A stretch of 64,000 nucleotides of DNA from Ceratodon purpureus (GCA_014871385.1 CM026426.1:91779948-91843947); one strand, 5' to 3'. Counted from the stretch's first letter, positions 23,795 through 36,100 are shown. Program-made: numbers and translations. Notes: generated by a model from the letters alone, not told the origin.

Positions 23795-24059
23795 TGCAGT
23801 ACAGTCTGCTGCTGCTCCCTTGGTACTCTCTGTTCAGGGGCTCTTCTGGTTTGGCTGGTACGTCCAGTCACTCAGTCTGCTCCTTCAAAACTCCTGGGTA
23901 GGTACTGTCGGTTCCTTGTCCTCAGTCCTCCTCTGGTCCTTTGGATGCTAGTTCTTCTGTTTCCTGGTTCCTGTCCAGTCCATCCCTTTTTCCACCCTTC
24001 CACTTTGGTTCCTTTGGGACCTGTCAGTCTTTACTGTCCTACTGTAGACAGTTTTCTGC

Positions 24060-24992
24060 CCTTAGTTTCGCAAGTTCTAGCATAGTCTCAGTTTTTTAAG
24101 CTTCCATACATTACAGTTTGCAAGTTTCTCCCACAGATTTTTCCTGGTTCCTTACTGTCCCTTCATTTTTGTTTTTAACTTTTCAATTTTTCCCATTTTC
24201 CCATTTTCTGCTTAAGCTACTTACTGTTTTCTTATCTCATCTTTTACTGTTCGCACTTTTACCCTTAGTTTCCACTGTTACCTTTTACCAACTCACTGTT
24301 TTTACTGACTGGTAATTTTTTCGACTTTTTACCGCTACTTTTTGCTGGCTAGTTATTTTTTAACTTTTTACCAATACTTTTTACTGCTCGAATACTTTTT
24401 ACTGGCCAGTAACTTTTTGATTTTTACTGCTACTTTTTACTGGTCATTTTTTCACGCAGACTACTGTTTCTTTCTTGACTGTCTGAATTCAACAGTGGTT
24501 CGGAACATACCTGATATCCGTGACTATCCTCCCTCTGCTTTGGAGCTGTCCTCAGCTCCTGTGCCGTTGACTGATGTGCATTGGCTCCTCTCCCATGAGG
24601 TTCCGGAACGTGGCACGGTCAGTTTCGAAATGCGCTCCAACTGCTGGATCTGTGGTCCTGTTGACTGCTTGGACATTGGCTCCTCCTCACTGGATTCTGG
24701 AACCTGATCCCCTCAGCCTGGAACTGTCCTCCTGTTGCAGCATCCGTGGTACTTCTGCTGCTGTAATCCTGGGACTGCGAATCTGTGACTGTAATCCTGT
24801 AACTATAAAGCAGTGACTATAATCCTGTGACGGCTAATCTGTGACTGTAATCCTGGGACTGTAATGCAGTGACTGTAATCCTGTGACTGCGAATCTGTGA
24901 CTGTAATCTCTCCCTTGGCCACTGTGCCTGTCAATCTCTTCCAGAACTGTCCTGGACTGTACAGATTCGCAGCAAAAGCCACCTGATCCGTT
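24060..24992 (-). other. Ty3 5' leader with short repeats
   Basis: No protein frame is supported. The plus strand has many copies of TTTTTACTGG-like words (24260-24460) and a degenerate tandem array of GTGACTGTAATCCTG (24775-24910). This is the untranslated leader between primer-binding site and gag. Confidence 0.6.
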
Positions 24993-25010
24993 CTTAATGC
25001 ATGGTCGCCA
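24993..25010 (-). promoter_or_regulatory. candidate primer-binding site
   Basis: One base inside the 5' LTR the minus strand reads TGGCGACCATGCATTAAG. It begins with the TGG expected opposite a tRNA CCA end. I cannot assign the tRNA by eye; it is not the usual plant initiator-Met site. Confidence 0.6.
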
Positions 25011-25011
25011 A

Positions 25012-25642
25012 TGTTAAAGGGTGATTTAGCTTCACCCTTAAAAAGCTATTCCTCTGTCCAGATCTAAGGAGAAACTCTCGAAATTTTAATACCCACCTAA
25101 CCAATTCTGCTCAGCCCTATTCTGCCCCTAAACAGCACCAGATTCCAGTCATTCTGCTCTGATCTACTGCTCCATCAAGGTAAGAACCCACAATGCAATT
25201 CCCCCTTAATCCCTAGCATTCAATGTACACTAGTTCCAATGATCCAAGGCTGCTTTCTCATCATTACTCTCTTCATGTACAATAAGTTCTGCCCCTAGAT
25301 CCTGCTCTACAGCAGTAACATCCTTTCTCCTACCTCCTAACCTCCTCTACCATACTCCCATACCTCTGAAAACACACCCACACACACAAGAGAGAGTGAG
25401 AGCCGCCATGCTTTCACTCCTCACTACCCCCCAAACCCTAGCCGTCGTCATCCGCTGTCCGTTTTTCATCCAAGTCGATTTTTCATCCGACTGTCAAAAC
25501 TTCATCCAAAACGCAGTAACTAAGAAATCTGCAGTAACTAACTGTTTTACTGCTCCTAACTGTTTTTACTGCTCCTAGCAGTTTACTGTTACTGCTTCTA
25601 TTTTACTGCTCCTAGGTAAAACGGCCAAAAATCCCTTTAACA
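25012..25642 (-). repeat. 5' LTR (right copy)
   Basis: 631 bases, the same length as the left copy, with the same TGTTAAAGGG...CCCTTTAACA ends. Transcription of the element should start here and run leftward. The right-hand target duplication CTCTT follows at 25643-25647. Confidence 0.95.
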
Positions 25643-25647
25643 CTCTT

Positions 25648-28181
25648 TAGCAAGTCTGAAGGCTCAAATTGGTACCACATCTCGAGCTGCGACATGTGTA
25701 GTTGCCAGACCCACTCCATTGGTTTTCCTTGAAATCCCCGAGCCGGAAGTCCTTGTCGAACTCTCTTGGATCGTACGCCCAGCCCTTGGGCATGAAATCC
25801 CTCAATCCGAATGTCAAATACAGGCGAGGATGGAGAAGGGCTGCGCAGATTGGACATGCACGTCTTCTTATCATCATCGGGATTAAACACTGAGGGTGAA
25901 ATCCTTGTTTGCACGTCCCCAGTTGATAGCATCCCTCCGGGCCAAATGAAATATAACACACAATGCAATGGGATCCGTCACTTGTCATTTCGTGCGGCTT
26001 GGGCCAAGTCAGCGCCTCCAGCTGATCTTTGGTCTTGCCCATCCCCATTGCTGATCCCGCTTCCATTGATGATTCATCTCAGCAATATTCTCTCACTGAA
26101 TGCTGCCCGTGCTGGACCGCATCTCCGGACTGTCCTCCCATTCCGGAGGGTACATTGTCTGTAAAGGCGGCCAAGAGGTGAGGAGCAAGTGTCGCAATCG
26201 TCCATTCTTTGCCCATTCTTTCTGAAATGCCTCGTATTCTTTCTCGTACTGAAGTCGCCCCGCTAATGCAAGGATAGCGATCACGTACATATCTTCCGTT
26301 TTTTGGAGCGCACCCAGGAGTAATGCCTTTTGCTCGTGAGTTAATGACTCGGACAAGCCTTGGATTGGATCATCGTTGGCACCACCTTCATTCACAGCGC
26401 CAGTGGCCTTCCCAAGCCGTGTTACCTCCTCTAGTAGTTGCACGTTCTCTGTCTCCAATTCCACCACCTTGGCATTGTTTGCTTCTTTCTCCGCCTCGGC
26501 CTCTGCACGTATCAAGCGATCTTGCGTCTGGACGACTTCCCAGAGCTCGTTTAGTTCTTCCTGTGTTTTCTTTGCCAAAGCTATTGCGTCCGAAGCCTTA
26601 TTCTTATTATCTTCCATTTTGGACTCTAGACGCAGGATTATCTCTCCTTGCTTCGATGTGTTCTTCTTCTCCTCCTCCAGTTGGCGAGACAGTCTCCGAC
26701 ATTCGTCTTCCATTGCCTTCGCACGTATCTCAAATTCCTCTAGTCGGACACCCCGCTCCATGGATCTGGCTTCCGCCGCTGTTGCTCGCTTTTCAGCATC
26801 TTCGAATCGGACGCTTATCTCCCTCTAATCCGTTTCCAACGCCAAAATGCGTTCTTCAGCATCCCTGAGTTGGCCATTTAAGAGCGTGGTTTGGTCCTCG
26901 GCCGATTTTGCTGCGTACAGAGAGGCTTTCATATCCTTTTCCCATGCATTAGCCCGTGCCTCTGCTCTCTCAGCGGATCTCAACGCCTCATCCCTTTCTC
27001 GCATCAACTACGTGTCCGGCGTTCCAACGATCTGGTCCCTGCTGTCGGACACGCGAAGAGCCTCTATCTTCAGTTCCAAACCACCTATTGTTGCTTTTAA
27101 TTCGCGAACGTCCGCGTCATGTTTGGCAAAAACTTCCTCTAGCAGTCACCGCATTACCGGGTCTGCTCCCAATACAACATTTGTTGCACCTCTCGGCTGA
27201 GGAGGACCGTGATGGGCAGTGCTAGTTGTCGCACCTTGTATGAAAAATTCGTGTTCCGACTCGGGCATCCGCCAATTCCGTGTGGTTGTCGCAGCGATTC
27301 TCCCACCAAATATGTGGTCCGACTGACCTAAAACCTCGTCCGACGCACCCAAACTCTTCTCCGATCTACCTAAACCCGGGTTTGCATTCCTGATCCCATC
27401 GTGCGCCATGTCAAGGTCTATGTCAGCTCCAGAAAAGGAGGCTACTGTCGCGTTGACGACTTCTTCCAATCCGACCATAGCCACATCCGGCCCGGAACTC
27501 TCCTCCCCTGCCTCGAATCGTCCGATCGTTCCCCCCATCCCTCGCATGGGATGCAGTCGCCGCGCCCGACCCTTCTCCCGCACTTCCGCCAATGATGGGG
27601 TCCTAGACCTCCAAAAGAGGAGTCTGGAGTCTTTAAGGTAGACTTGTCGACCTTCTTCTTCAACACATGCTCGGCATACATCAGGAAAGAATAGCCTTCG
27701 GTATGTCGTTCTTGGGCCACCTCGATTCATTGGAAATTGCCCGAAGAATGCAGACAAATCTCCACTTCACGTCCACGTCTGTCAAGGATGCGTATTTTGC
27801 GTTCTTCGACTTACAGTGTTGTGCGTGCGAACTATCTGGCCAAAGCTGATCGAAATGAGGAAAGTCGACAAAATGCATAGCCGTCGCAGCGTCCCAAGGC
27901 TCTGGCACTTCCTCCCAGCCATCAGCAGCCAGTAGAGCTCGATTGTGGAAAACGTCCAGCTGCAAATCCAGTTCTTTGGGGGCTCTCTTCCCGGAACCAC
28001 TGGCGGACTGCGATCCGCCGGCGGACTCATCTCCGATCGGTCTGCTCAGCCTCCTTCTAGAGGGAGTGCGCGATCCGCCGGTGGACATCCTCGTGCTGCG
28101 AACTTCGGACCTGCTCGGAGTATCTTGGTTAGCTCCTGATACCCGTACTCGTGTGCTTAAGTATATAATGTGACAGAGCAC
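25648..28181 (-). pseudogene. third RING-like gene, 5' part (coiled coil and RING-like domain)
   Basis: An N-terminal region (28181-27681) with Arg/Ser-rich start (MSTGGSRTPSRRRLSRPIG may be the true start near 28090) and a domain around WEEVPEPWDAATAMHFVDF. After a frame change near 27700, a continuous frame runs from about 27660 to 26093 past a TGA (27146) and two TAGs (near 27010 and 26825), all fitting CGA or CAG. It is a long coiled coil (ALETD-REISVRFEDAEKRA onward). A further shift leads to the zinc array CIVC, GTCKQGFHPQC, CPIC (25980-25850), then a final one-base shift in the A-run near 25735 leads into EPSDLLK at the Ty3 target site. Cys/His spacing matches the other RING-like genes. 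Confidence 0.55.
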
Positions 28182-28338
28182 ACGAATAGGGTCAATTTAG
28201 TACTTACAGAATATTAAGGTCAAACAAGGACCCCACGCTCACACCGCACCCCGCGCGCCCGCACACTCAAAGAGAGGCAAGCGGTCTGGGCGCAAAAGTT
28301 GAGAAGTGTGGAGAACGAATGTGCGTCCGAACTTGCCT

Positions 28339-28345
28339 TTTATAC
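28339..28345 (-). promoter_or_regulatory. TATA box of the third RING-like gene
   Basis: TATAAAA on the minus strand (within TCGTATAAAAGGCAAG), about 160-250 bases upstream of the possible start codons. A GTCCG-rich cluster lies directly upstream, as at the kinase-like gene. Confidence 0.5.
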
Positions 28346-28469
28346 GAGTCCGCCTCTCCGTCCCGCACCTGCTCGACCCACTGCCCATCCTGCTCTTGCC
28401 CCTTCGCATTACTCGCTTCCTTCCACATCCCGCGCTCCCTGTCACGTGCACAACGTTCCCTTTCCGGTC

Positions 28470-28720
28470 GAGGGCGGTTTGGACCAGGAATCCGACGTCC
28501 AGTCCGACTACTAATCCGCATTCCGATTAGGAATTGTCAGTCCGGCTTGCAGTCCGCAGTCCGCGCTACAATCCGGATTGAAGTACGCTGTATCGCCGAC
28601 ATGCGCGAACGTTCCAGAGTGAAGCCGTGACTAGCAACCTCGTCCGACCTCGTCCGTCGTATCGCCCTTTCAAGCTTTATTGCTCCCCAATTATCACGCC
28701 ATCCGGGACAGGGTTCCGCT
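28470..28720. repeat. GTCCG motif cluster 4
   Basis: About ten GTCCG, ATCCG or TCCGAC words (GTCCAGTCCGACTACTAATC, CAGTCCGCAGTCCGCG and others), here on the opposite strand from cluster 3. It sits upstream of the third RING-like gene. Confidence 0.55.
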
Positions 28721-28729
28721 GCGTCGGTC

Positions 28730-29640
28730 CGGCTTGTTTTTTTATCGATTATAGTTTTCCTTATTATTTTTTCATTATTTTTCTTGGCTGTTTTTTGCGC
28801 CAAAGAGCAAACTTCATCTCAAAGACCCGATTGAGGTCCTCGTCGGACGACTTTTCACATAGAAGATAGGATACTGGAGCATTGTATATGTACAAAACTA
28901 TCACCAGTTCAGAGGTATTCCTTAAGGTTAGAGTTCCAGATCACGATGAGGATGAGTTTGAATTGCAAGGATGTGTCCGAACGGGTGTTGGATTAATCGT
29001 TATACAAGTACTCTGTGATGATCAGCTCTACAGTGAGTTCTTACTAGACAGTTGCACATTCAGAATCGTGTTCGAGAAAAAAAGGAAGGAACCATATAGA
29101 TGGAGGTTGCATGCAAGAGTTTTTTTTATTTTTTGACGCAAAGGAATTCCATTGCAAAAGACAGATTACAAGCCCGCATGCAAGAGTCTTTCACGCATTG
29201 CTCTGGCTAGAACACCAGTATCGTACATGGAGAGGATACACAACATACGCAAAAATTAATAAGGGGTAAGGGAGGCACATGACAGCCGTCAGAGCCAGAA
29301 TTCCATAACGCAACGCGGAGTCCATATCACGACAATGAATGATCCGGGATTTAATGCACGCCGTCAACTCCATTGGACGAGAATCCGACAAAATTGGGAC
29401 TTTATTGGACGTTGCCAGAGCATTGTTCTATACATAGTAAAAAGGGACATAAACCGATAGTAACAACATGTCTAGCAAAGGTTCGTGCAGGATTAGAAAA
29501 GCCGAGTAATCCAACCTAGGATCACTTTCCGTAAATCAAAAACAGGAACTGCGAAAAAGGGATCTATGAGACGTAAGTTACTGGGAAGAAAAGTTCGCAA
29601 AATGGAGCTTAAAAACTGCAAAGCTCATTCTGCACCGCAG
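28730..29640. other. spacer without a convincing gene
   Basis: Mixed-composition DNA. The open frames here are short, show no domain and lack promoter context. I see no repeats beyond short A or T runs. Confidence 0.5.
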
Positions 29641-29642
29641 CT

Positions 29643-30477
29643 CTAGCAGACCCCCAGAAGAGGCGGATTCAAAGGAAGTTGCATTGCATCGCTGGCGGAT
29701 TCATACTTCAACAAAAATGTTTGTTCGAATGCAGGTCCACCACTTTCATTGCGCGGATACCCGCTCCATTCTAATAAGCCCATAAACTGTTCCTCTTCTC
29801 CGGCTCCGTAGTGTCCACTTACAAATGGATTAATAGTTACACGTACAATCCGGCTCCGACAGAAGATCCAGGAAATCGGTCTGCGTTCCTTGGTCGCGAG
29901 TGACGTGCCGGGGCGTCGTGGATCCGCGAAAAGCAGGAAATGGAAGAGGGATACCTTCGTAATCGCGACTAAGCCGCCGTTCCCGACTTCTGCGATGCCG
30001 TGCAACTCGGCCACCTTCGGCGAGGGTCCGTGTAGATATGCCCGGTCGGATTGGAGCGGGGATGTCCGTGTCGCGATGCGCGCTTGTGGATGATCCGGTC
30101 TGCGAGTTCGTGGAAGTTCCGCTCTGCGCGTGAGCCGAGACGTGTGCAGTTTGATCTCCCGAGTTCGCAGCTCTGGCTGCGACTAAACTCCGTCGCACCC
30201 ACGTGTAGTTCAACACATTGTTGACATTGGTGAACTGCTCCTGCATAATGGGCGTCCACTGAAAATCACGAGAAGTATTCAACAAAGACCTTACAATATC
30301 CTGGTGATCTGGTAAATACCGGAAATCTCGAATCTCGTGCATCACGCGGGTTACAAGTAGCCACTGCAAAACATCCGTGGCGGTCTCAGGGTGCGGGGAG
30401 GACTCTGTCGGACTAGGCATTCTAAACGAGGAGCTCCTGGCCATGCTACGAAACGATGCGGAAATCAAGAGAGTCAA
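29643..30477 (-). CDS. hypothetical protein, Ser/Thr/Arg-rich
   Basis: The frame from 30477 (a likely ATG is the second one, MARSSSFRMPSPTESS) encodes an N-terminal part, ATDVLQWLLVTRVMHEIRDF, a low-complexity Ser/Thr region and GTQTDFLDLLSEPDC, ending at about 29830. In another frame RVTINPFVSGHYGAGEEE and onward continues to 29643, so the real C-terminus may lie past a small shift at about 29850. No domain is recognised. It is one of several small cargo-like genes within the CGGAC block, flanked by a CGGAC/GTCCG cluster on its 5' side. Confidence 0.4.
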
Positions 30478-30775
30478 GTGGGAGTCTCAAATGACAGTCT
30501 CAAAAATACGCACCCTGTTCATTCTAAAACGAGAGTCTCAAGAAAAACCAAAAATACTATACGCATATCGTGGAAGAGCCTAGGTAATCTACCGTATAGA
30601 CAGTAGACTGCCGTTGTAGAAGAATGAGTGAATAATGACTGAACAATGCATTTGACATGATATCCGAGAGCAGGGAAAGAGTGACAATGATTAGATTAAC
30701 CATGTTAATCATAAGTACTGATGTTTTGTTGGGAGAGGAGACATATCAGTGCATGGCTTAGAGAAGAACGTCCAC

Positions 30776-30900
30776 TCAAATCCGACATTGCAATCCGTCG
30801 TCCGACCTTCGTATCCGCGCTCTCTGCATCCCGTCCGCTTGAACCCGAGTGCATTTTGATCCGACGAGAGCACGCTCTCGACCTGTCCGACCCACTGACC
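30776..30900. repeat. GTCCG motif cluster 5
   Basis: ATCCGACATTGCAATCCGTC, GTCCGACC, CGTCCGC, ATCCGACG and GTCCGACC occur within about 120 bases. The cluster lies about 300 bases upstream of the hypothetical gene at 29.6-30.5 kb. Confidence 0.5.
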
Positions 30901-31029
30901 GCGTAATTCCCACTGATGAACACAAATTCCGATGGCTCAATCGCTCCGATTCTCCGATCACAACGATTGTCACAGACACGCAGCCAAAAATAAACAAAAA
31001 TATGAAATTCATGGAGAAAAGAAAACGCT

Positions 31030-32580
31030 ATGAATGAAGAAGGATGAATAGGCGTTTAATAAGAAAAAAAAATTAAGGAAAAGTTATAAAGAAATCATGA
31101 AATAATGTTCAAATAAGGATGATATAGAAACAAATTCGTGAATGATAAAGGAATGAGGTGGGACTACAGAAGAGAATACTGAGAGTTAAATACGATATTA
31201 AAAAGGATAAATACAGAGTGATTACTAACGGGAGTATTGGAACGGTATTAAAAATAAAATTAATTGGTGGCAATGATCAATTAGATGGCATAAGAGCGAA
31301 AGTAGACTAAAAAATAATATAGAAGTCCAACTACAATAACAATGAGGATAATTAAATTTCCTTAAAAAATATAACGACCGTATAAATTATACTACAATTT
31401 AACTATGTATGACAAAGTTGGTTGGCGTGTATGCAAAAGGTTTAACATATGTAGGCCAGAAGTTATAGATATGATAGGCGTTTCAATTAAATCTTAACCG
31501 CAACTTACCGCAACGTTACCTTGCTTTGAACATTAAGTTGCCACATTGCTTGGCGAGTCTAGTGGTACGACAACGTCCAATCTAATGGTAGTAAAAAAGC
31601 CCAACCGCTCTATACTATAATGATTTGCTGATGTTACAAGTTTTTAGCGTCATTATTGTTCTTGGATGACGATTAAATATTTTGTGTATTCAAAGAATGA
31701 TTCACAAACAACATATGACTTTTAACAAATTGAGTTATTTAGCAATGTTAAATTTGATGTGTTTATTATACAGTTTTCTTTACTTTGATGTGTTTATTAT
31801 TCATTTAAAGATAAACAAATGTTGATATAGATTTTTTTTTAAAGAAGTTTTATTTTAAATAATATTATTTCAAAGATGATATAGATAAAAACTCGTGAAA
31901 GATAAAAGAAATAAGTGAAAGCACATAAAAGAATACAAACAGTTAAATAAGATATGATGAATAACTAAAAAAATGGTTATTCATAGCAGGATTGAAATAA
32001 TAGTAAAAATAGAATAAAATGGTGGATATGATCAATGATATGGCATACGAGTGAAAGTAAACTGGTACAATAATGGAGATGACAAGACACAGTAACAATG
32101 AGGATAATGGGATTTGGGTTTAGAGAGCACGTATAATTAGGATGATGGGACTTGCGTTTAGAAAGCATGTAAACTTGGAAAAAATAAGATAAGAGAGCAT
32201 AAGTTTATGTTCATTACCATATGCACATGTTTGTTATATGAATATAATTACTATACTCATGTGTGCTTTGCATAAATAAACATTTAAAAAATTAATTAAA
32301 AATATTTCCAAAGTTTTGAGATTTTATACAAATCTTGGAATGAAAATTCTGAAATTAGTAATTGATTGACACATGCTTTAGTAACTTGTTATTTGTGCTT
32401 TTAAAAAACGGATGCCAAAAAATTCCAATGTTTTCTTTATTCCATTTGTTTTTTATAATACAGATTCTCACCTCGCTAATGTAAATCACGTACAATTACA
32501 TCCAGATATGAAATACTATACCAAATGGGACTTCCCACAATGCATGCTCTACGAAATAATGATGTTTTTATTATTCGGAA
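31030..32580. other. AT-rich block with an internal divergent duplication
   Basis: Very AT-rich and free of the CGGAC motif. A stretch of about 245 bases at 31110-31355 (GGATGATATAGA..., GGCATAAGAGCGAAAGTAGAC, AACAATGAGGATAAT) is repeated in diverged form at 31870-32115. No coding frame is supported. It may be a separate insertion into the CGGAC block. Confidence 0.5.
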
Positions 32581-32649
32581 CATGATAAAATAGACAAAAT
32601 TGAGAAACGGACCGCCGAGGGTGCCATCTAATACGCACGGAAGGGAACT

Positions 32650-33070
32650 GAACTGTACGCAAACGGGAACGAAGATTACAATACACCCCGTCCGACGTGA
32701 AGCGGACATCCGGCAACGGGATCGGACAAGTAGCCTCCGAGATCATCCAATCAGTCCAGGCGCCGGACAGTGAGTCGGACGGTGCCATATCCAGGGAAGC
32801 CAAGAGTGCATGTCCGACACAAGAGTGAGGATGGCACGAGGGGAGTGCGAGGAGGGGGAGTGGGACTGGGAGAAGTTTCCAGGGCCGCGGGACGGGAGGG
32901 GCAAGACACAGAACACTAAAGGGAACATGGCGGACGAGATCGGAGAGCCACCAAACGGGGATATTAATCGTGGGCGGACAGAGGTCGCACATTTGTCGTG
33001 GAGTAGACCGATTCAAGCGCGGACGGGTCCCAAGGTTGTCGGACACGGCTCGGATAAGTACGGAATGGAG
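32650..33070. repeat. CGGAC motif cluster 6
   Basis: GTCCGACGTGAAGCGGACAT, ATCGGACAAG, GTCGGACGG, GGCGGACGAG, GGGCGGACAG, TCGGACACGG and others lie downstream of the hAT transposase frame. It mirrors the cluster beyond the other end of that gene (36.7-37.4 kb), as expected for subterminal repeats of a transposon. Confidence 0.55.
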
Positions 33071-33107
33071 GTCTCCTCATCTCGTGGTATAAAGACTAGG
33101 CGAGCAT

Positions 33108-36100
33108 TCACTCTCGGATCCGCACAGTTGCGTCGTTGGCTTTGTTGCACCGTCGGTCCTCCTCGGATTCATCTGTGCTTATGTCGTCGTCAGACCGCGG
33201 ACTTCTAGTGCTTAGACGCAACTCATCATCTCTGGTGATAACTAGCTTCTTTGTTGGACGGGATCCTTCGGTGTCGCGTATTCCATTTTCATCGAGTTCT
33301 GGTCTACCTTCGGAGTTGTCAGGTTCGTACGGGGCGAAGCGCGACGTTGTCCCCTGGAACCTTTTCTTTCGCTTTACACCTCTTGTTGGTCGTTGGATAC
33401 CACTTCCCCTTCATGGACCACTGGACGCTCTTTCCCCAGTCGTACAACTTGATGCACGTGGCGCAAAATCCCGGATCGACGTAGATGGAACCCCTCTCCG
33501 CACGGGCCGGCTGCGTGAAGAAGACGCGGTCAGAACAACGGACTGGCTACCGTTGGTTACAGCAGATCCTACTGCTTGGCGTCTGCGTCCCCGGCCGGAG
33601 GTCTGCTGCGGAAGGATGTGACCCCTACCAACGGGGTGGGAAAGCAAGGCAGAAGCTTGCTGTTGCTGGTTTACAGCCATACTTTCGGACGTACTAGCAA
33701 GGCTTCGAGTTATGGGACGGTGAATTTCCTTAGACGGGGTCTGAACTTCCTGATCGGCCATCCTCCTTCTCGAATCTTCCTCCGTTATTTCATCTCTCCA
33801 GCAATTGATAGGTGGTAAATCCTCCTGAAAAAATGTTCGAATCTCTCCCTCCATGTTCGCCAGGTTCTCGTCGAAATCCCTCTGGCCGAATGACAAAGAA
33901 TCACTCCAAGGCTACGAGAAGTCCGTGTTGACGATAGGTATCCTCCGGGCAAGACTACCATCTCCTCTGTCCGACTGTATTTCTGCTGCGTTGATCGGAC
34001 TCTGAGCTCGACGCTCACCACCAGCATACGCCTGCCGTCCGACGCGATTATCCTGGCGGAGGATATCTTCAACCGCATCCCGGCGGTGTCCTTCGTCGAA
34101 CATATTGTAGAAGAGCTCGGCAATCCGGACATCGCCACCGTCGTCACCGTTAGATCCTTCGTCTTCCGATCCGGATTCTTCAAAGTCGCTCTTGGGGGGA
34201 TCGTCGTCCGCAAGTCCGACACCCCCCATGCCAAATCCGCCCTGTCCGACACCATCCATGCGGGCATCGTCCGCCACATCGTCCACCACATGGTCTCCTC
34301 CCTGTCCGACGTCTTCCTCCTCGTTGTCCTCGTCCGGATCCTCGCCATCGAGGTCATTGTCAGAATGAACCTCCTCTAAGCCATACTATTGTGCCGGACG
34401 CGGGGCCCGGCGGTGACGAACGAGTCTACTGATCGTGTAGATATACACGAGGTTCTCCGCTCGTACATGTTTCAATCTATTGCGCACCTTGCTGTGCACG
34501 TAGGAGTACATGCTCCAGTTGCGCTCACACGCAGACACGGAGCATACCTGTCCAAGAATACGTCTAGCTATTGTTTGGAGAGCCCGGGCTCCACCTCCCA
34601 TTGCGTTCCACCATTCGTGGATAGTAGTGCCGTGCGCCTGGGGATCGGTTGAATTGGCAAATGCCCCCCGATTCTCAAGGAAATCCTGATACTGGACAAG
34701 GATCTGGACGTAATTCTCCTCGTTAGACGATAACTTGCGAAGAACCCGGTTTAAAATGATCCTCAACTCCTCGTGGTTATGAAGTGGCGCCCATCCACGT
34801 AGGGTCGGGTTGAGCATCGCACCTGCCCAATGAAGATCTGTCAACATCATAGCCCATCTGTGGTCGAATGCGACCATGGCGTCTGCTGCCAGGTCCGCGT
34901 TCAATCTAAACGGATGGGAGGAAAAACTGCGGACGTGGTTCTTCAAATCGTACATCGCCCTCCAAGCTAGGCCCATTGCAGGTGCCTTCCCATCAAAAAG
35001 GCGTAATGCCTTCACCACTGGGATGACCATGTATAAGAAGTTATGGCACGTGTTCCAGAAACCGTCCGCACGCACGTACTTCCGAAATAGGCGGACCCTC
35101 TTCCCTGCTGAGCTGTTCACATCAGGATAGGTTGCTAAAATACCTGCAAACGCCGGATCGATGACCATTCTCTCAAATGCATTCCTAAGTTCCACAAGAC
35201 GCTCGATCATAATGAAATTGGTCGCGAACCGCGTCTCAACGGGCAAACGGATGGTCAGATTGGGACACATCCTGCGAAACAAAGCCATTGATGAATGATG
35301 ATTTCTAACCCATAGACAAATAAGTCTCGCCTTTCTGACTACGTGCTTCACCCAATCCTCCTTCCCCCAATCTTCGAGCAACAGATCCAAGCAGTGTGCG
35401 GCACACCCTTGAACATAAATGTGAGGATATCGTGTCTCGAGCATCCGACTGGATCCAAGCATGTTCGGAGCATTGTCAGTGCAAACTTGGACCACATGTT
35501 GCGGTCCGATCCGTTCCACAAACGGACGGATCTAAGAAGCGATATAATTGCTATCTTTGTAATGTCCCGTCGTGTCTATGGATCCAAGGAAAACGTCGCC
35601 CCTGGTCACACTCTGGATAACATTCAGAAGAGGACGACTCTAGAAGTTGTCCCAACCGTCTGAACATATCGTAACACCGTATTTCTCTGTGGAATTGCCC
35701 GTGAGTTCCTTTACTTATCTCATCATTTCCGCCTTTCTCGCGGTCAACAATTTTGTGCGAATAGCATTCATCGATGGCGGCAGGTATGCCGGGAAGCGGG
35801 ATCACACTGTTTCCCGAACGGCGTTAATGAAGGCAGGATGCTTAAGAATGTTGAATGGGATATTGGCTTCGTAGAATGCCGTTGCCCACACTTTATCTAA
35901 TCGAAGCTTCCTGAAAGCGTTGAATCCTTGCAAAATATTCAGTTGACGCATTTCCCTAGGTGGAGAACCGCAGGGTGCCACATCGGGCTCCTGCATAGCT
36001 GGCCCATCATTCGCGCGCGCCCCCTCGTTATCGGGAGCTTGAGGTATTACCGGATCTGGGACCCCGTCACCTCCCAAGCCAATGTCATGAACATCATTGG

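Larger units (their letters stand above)
12011..25642 (-). mobile_element. Ty3/gypsy LTR retrotransposon, 13.6 kb, with extra 3' coding region
   Basis: Bounded by two 631-base LTRs that start TGTTAAAGGG and end CCCTTTAACA, flanked by CTCTT on both sides. Transcription is leftward. Order: gag, protease, reverse transcriptase, RNase H, integrase, as in Ty3/gypsy elements, then nearly 4 kb of additional sense-strand coding DNA before the 3' LTR. No chromodomain is visible after integrase. The two LTRs differ at seven positions by my reading (about 1.1%), so the insertion is fairly recent, yet the gag-pol frame already has six internal stops. It sits in the coding sequence of the third RING-like gene. 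Confidence 0.95.

Noticed and set aside
12006-25647. TAG codons in gag-pol as programmed readthrough sites
   Set aside because: Retroelements use at most one such site; here six stops of two kinds lie in conserved domains, which points to mutation.
28882-29136. Plus-strand ORF of 84 codons
   Set aside because: Short, no domain, ends in a T-rich low-complexity stretch, and no promoter or splice context supports it.
33136-33621. Plus-strand ORF with a TATA-like GGTATAAAGAC at about 33089
   Set aside because: The minus strand carries the in-frame continuation of the hAT protein through the same region, with better codon-like composition; the plus frame is its antisense shadow.
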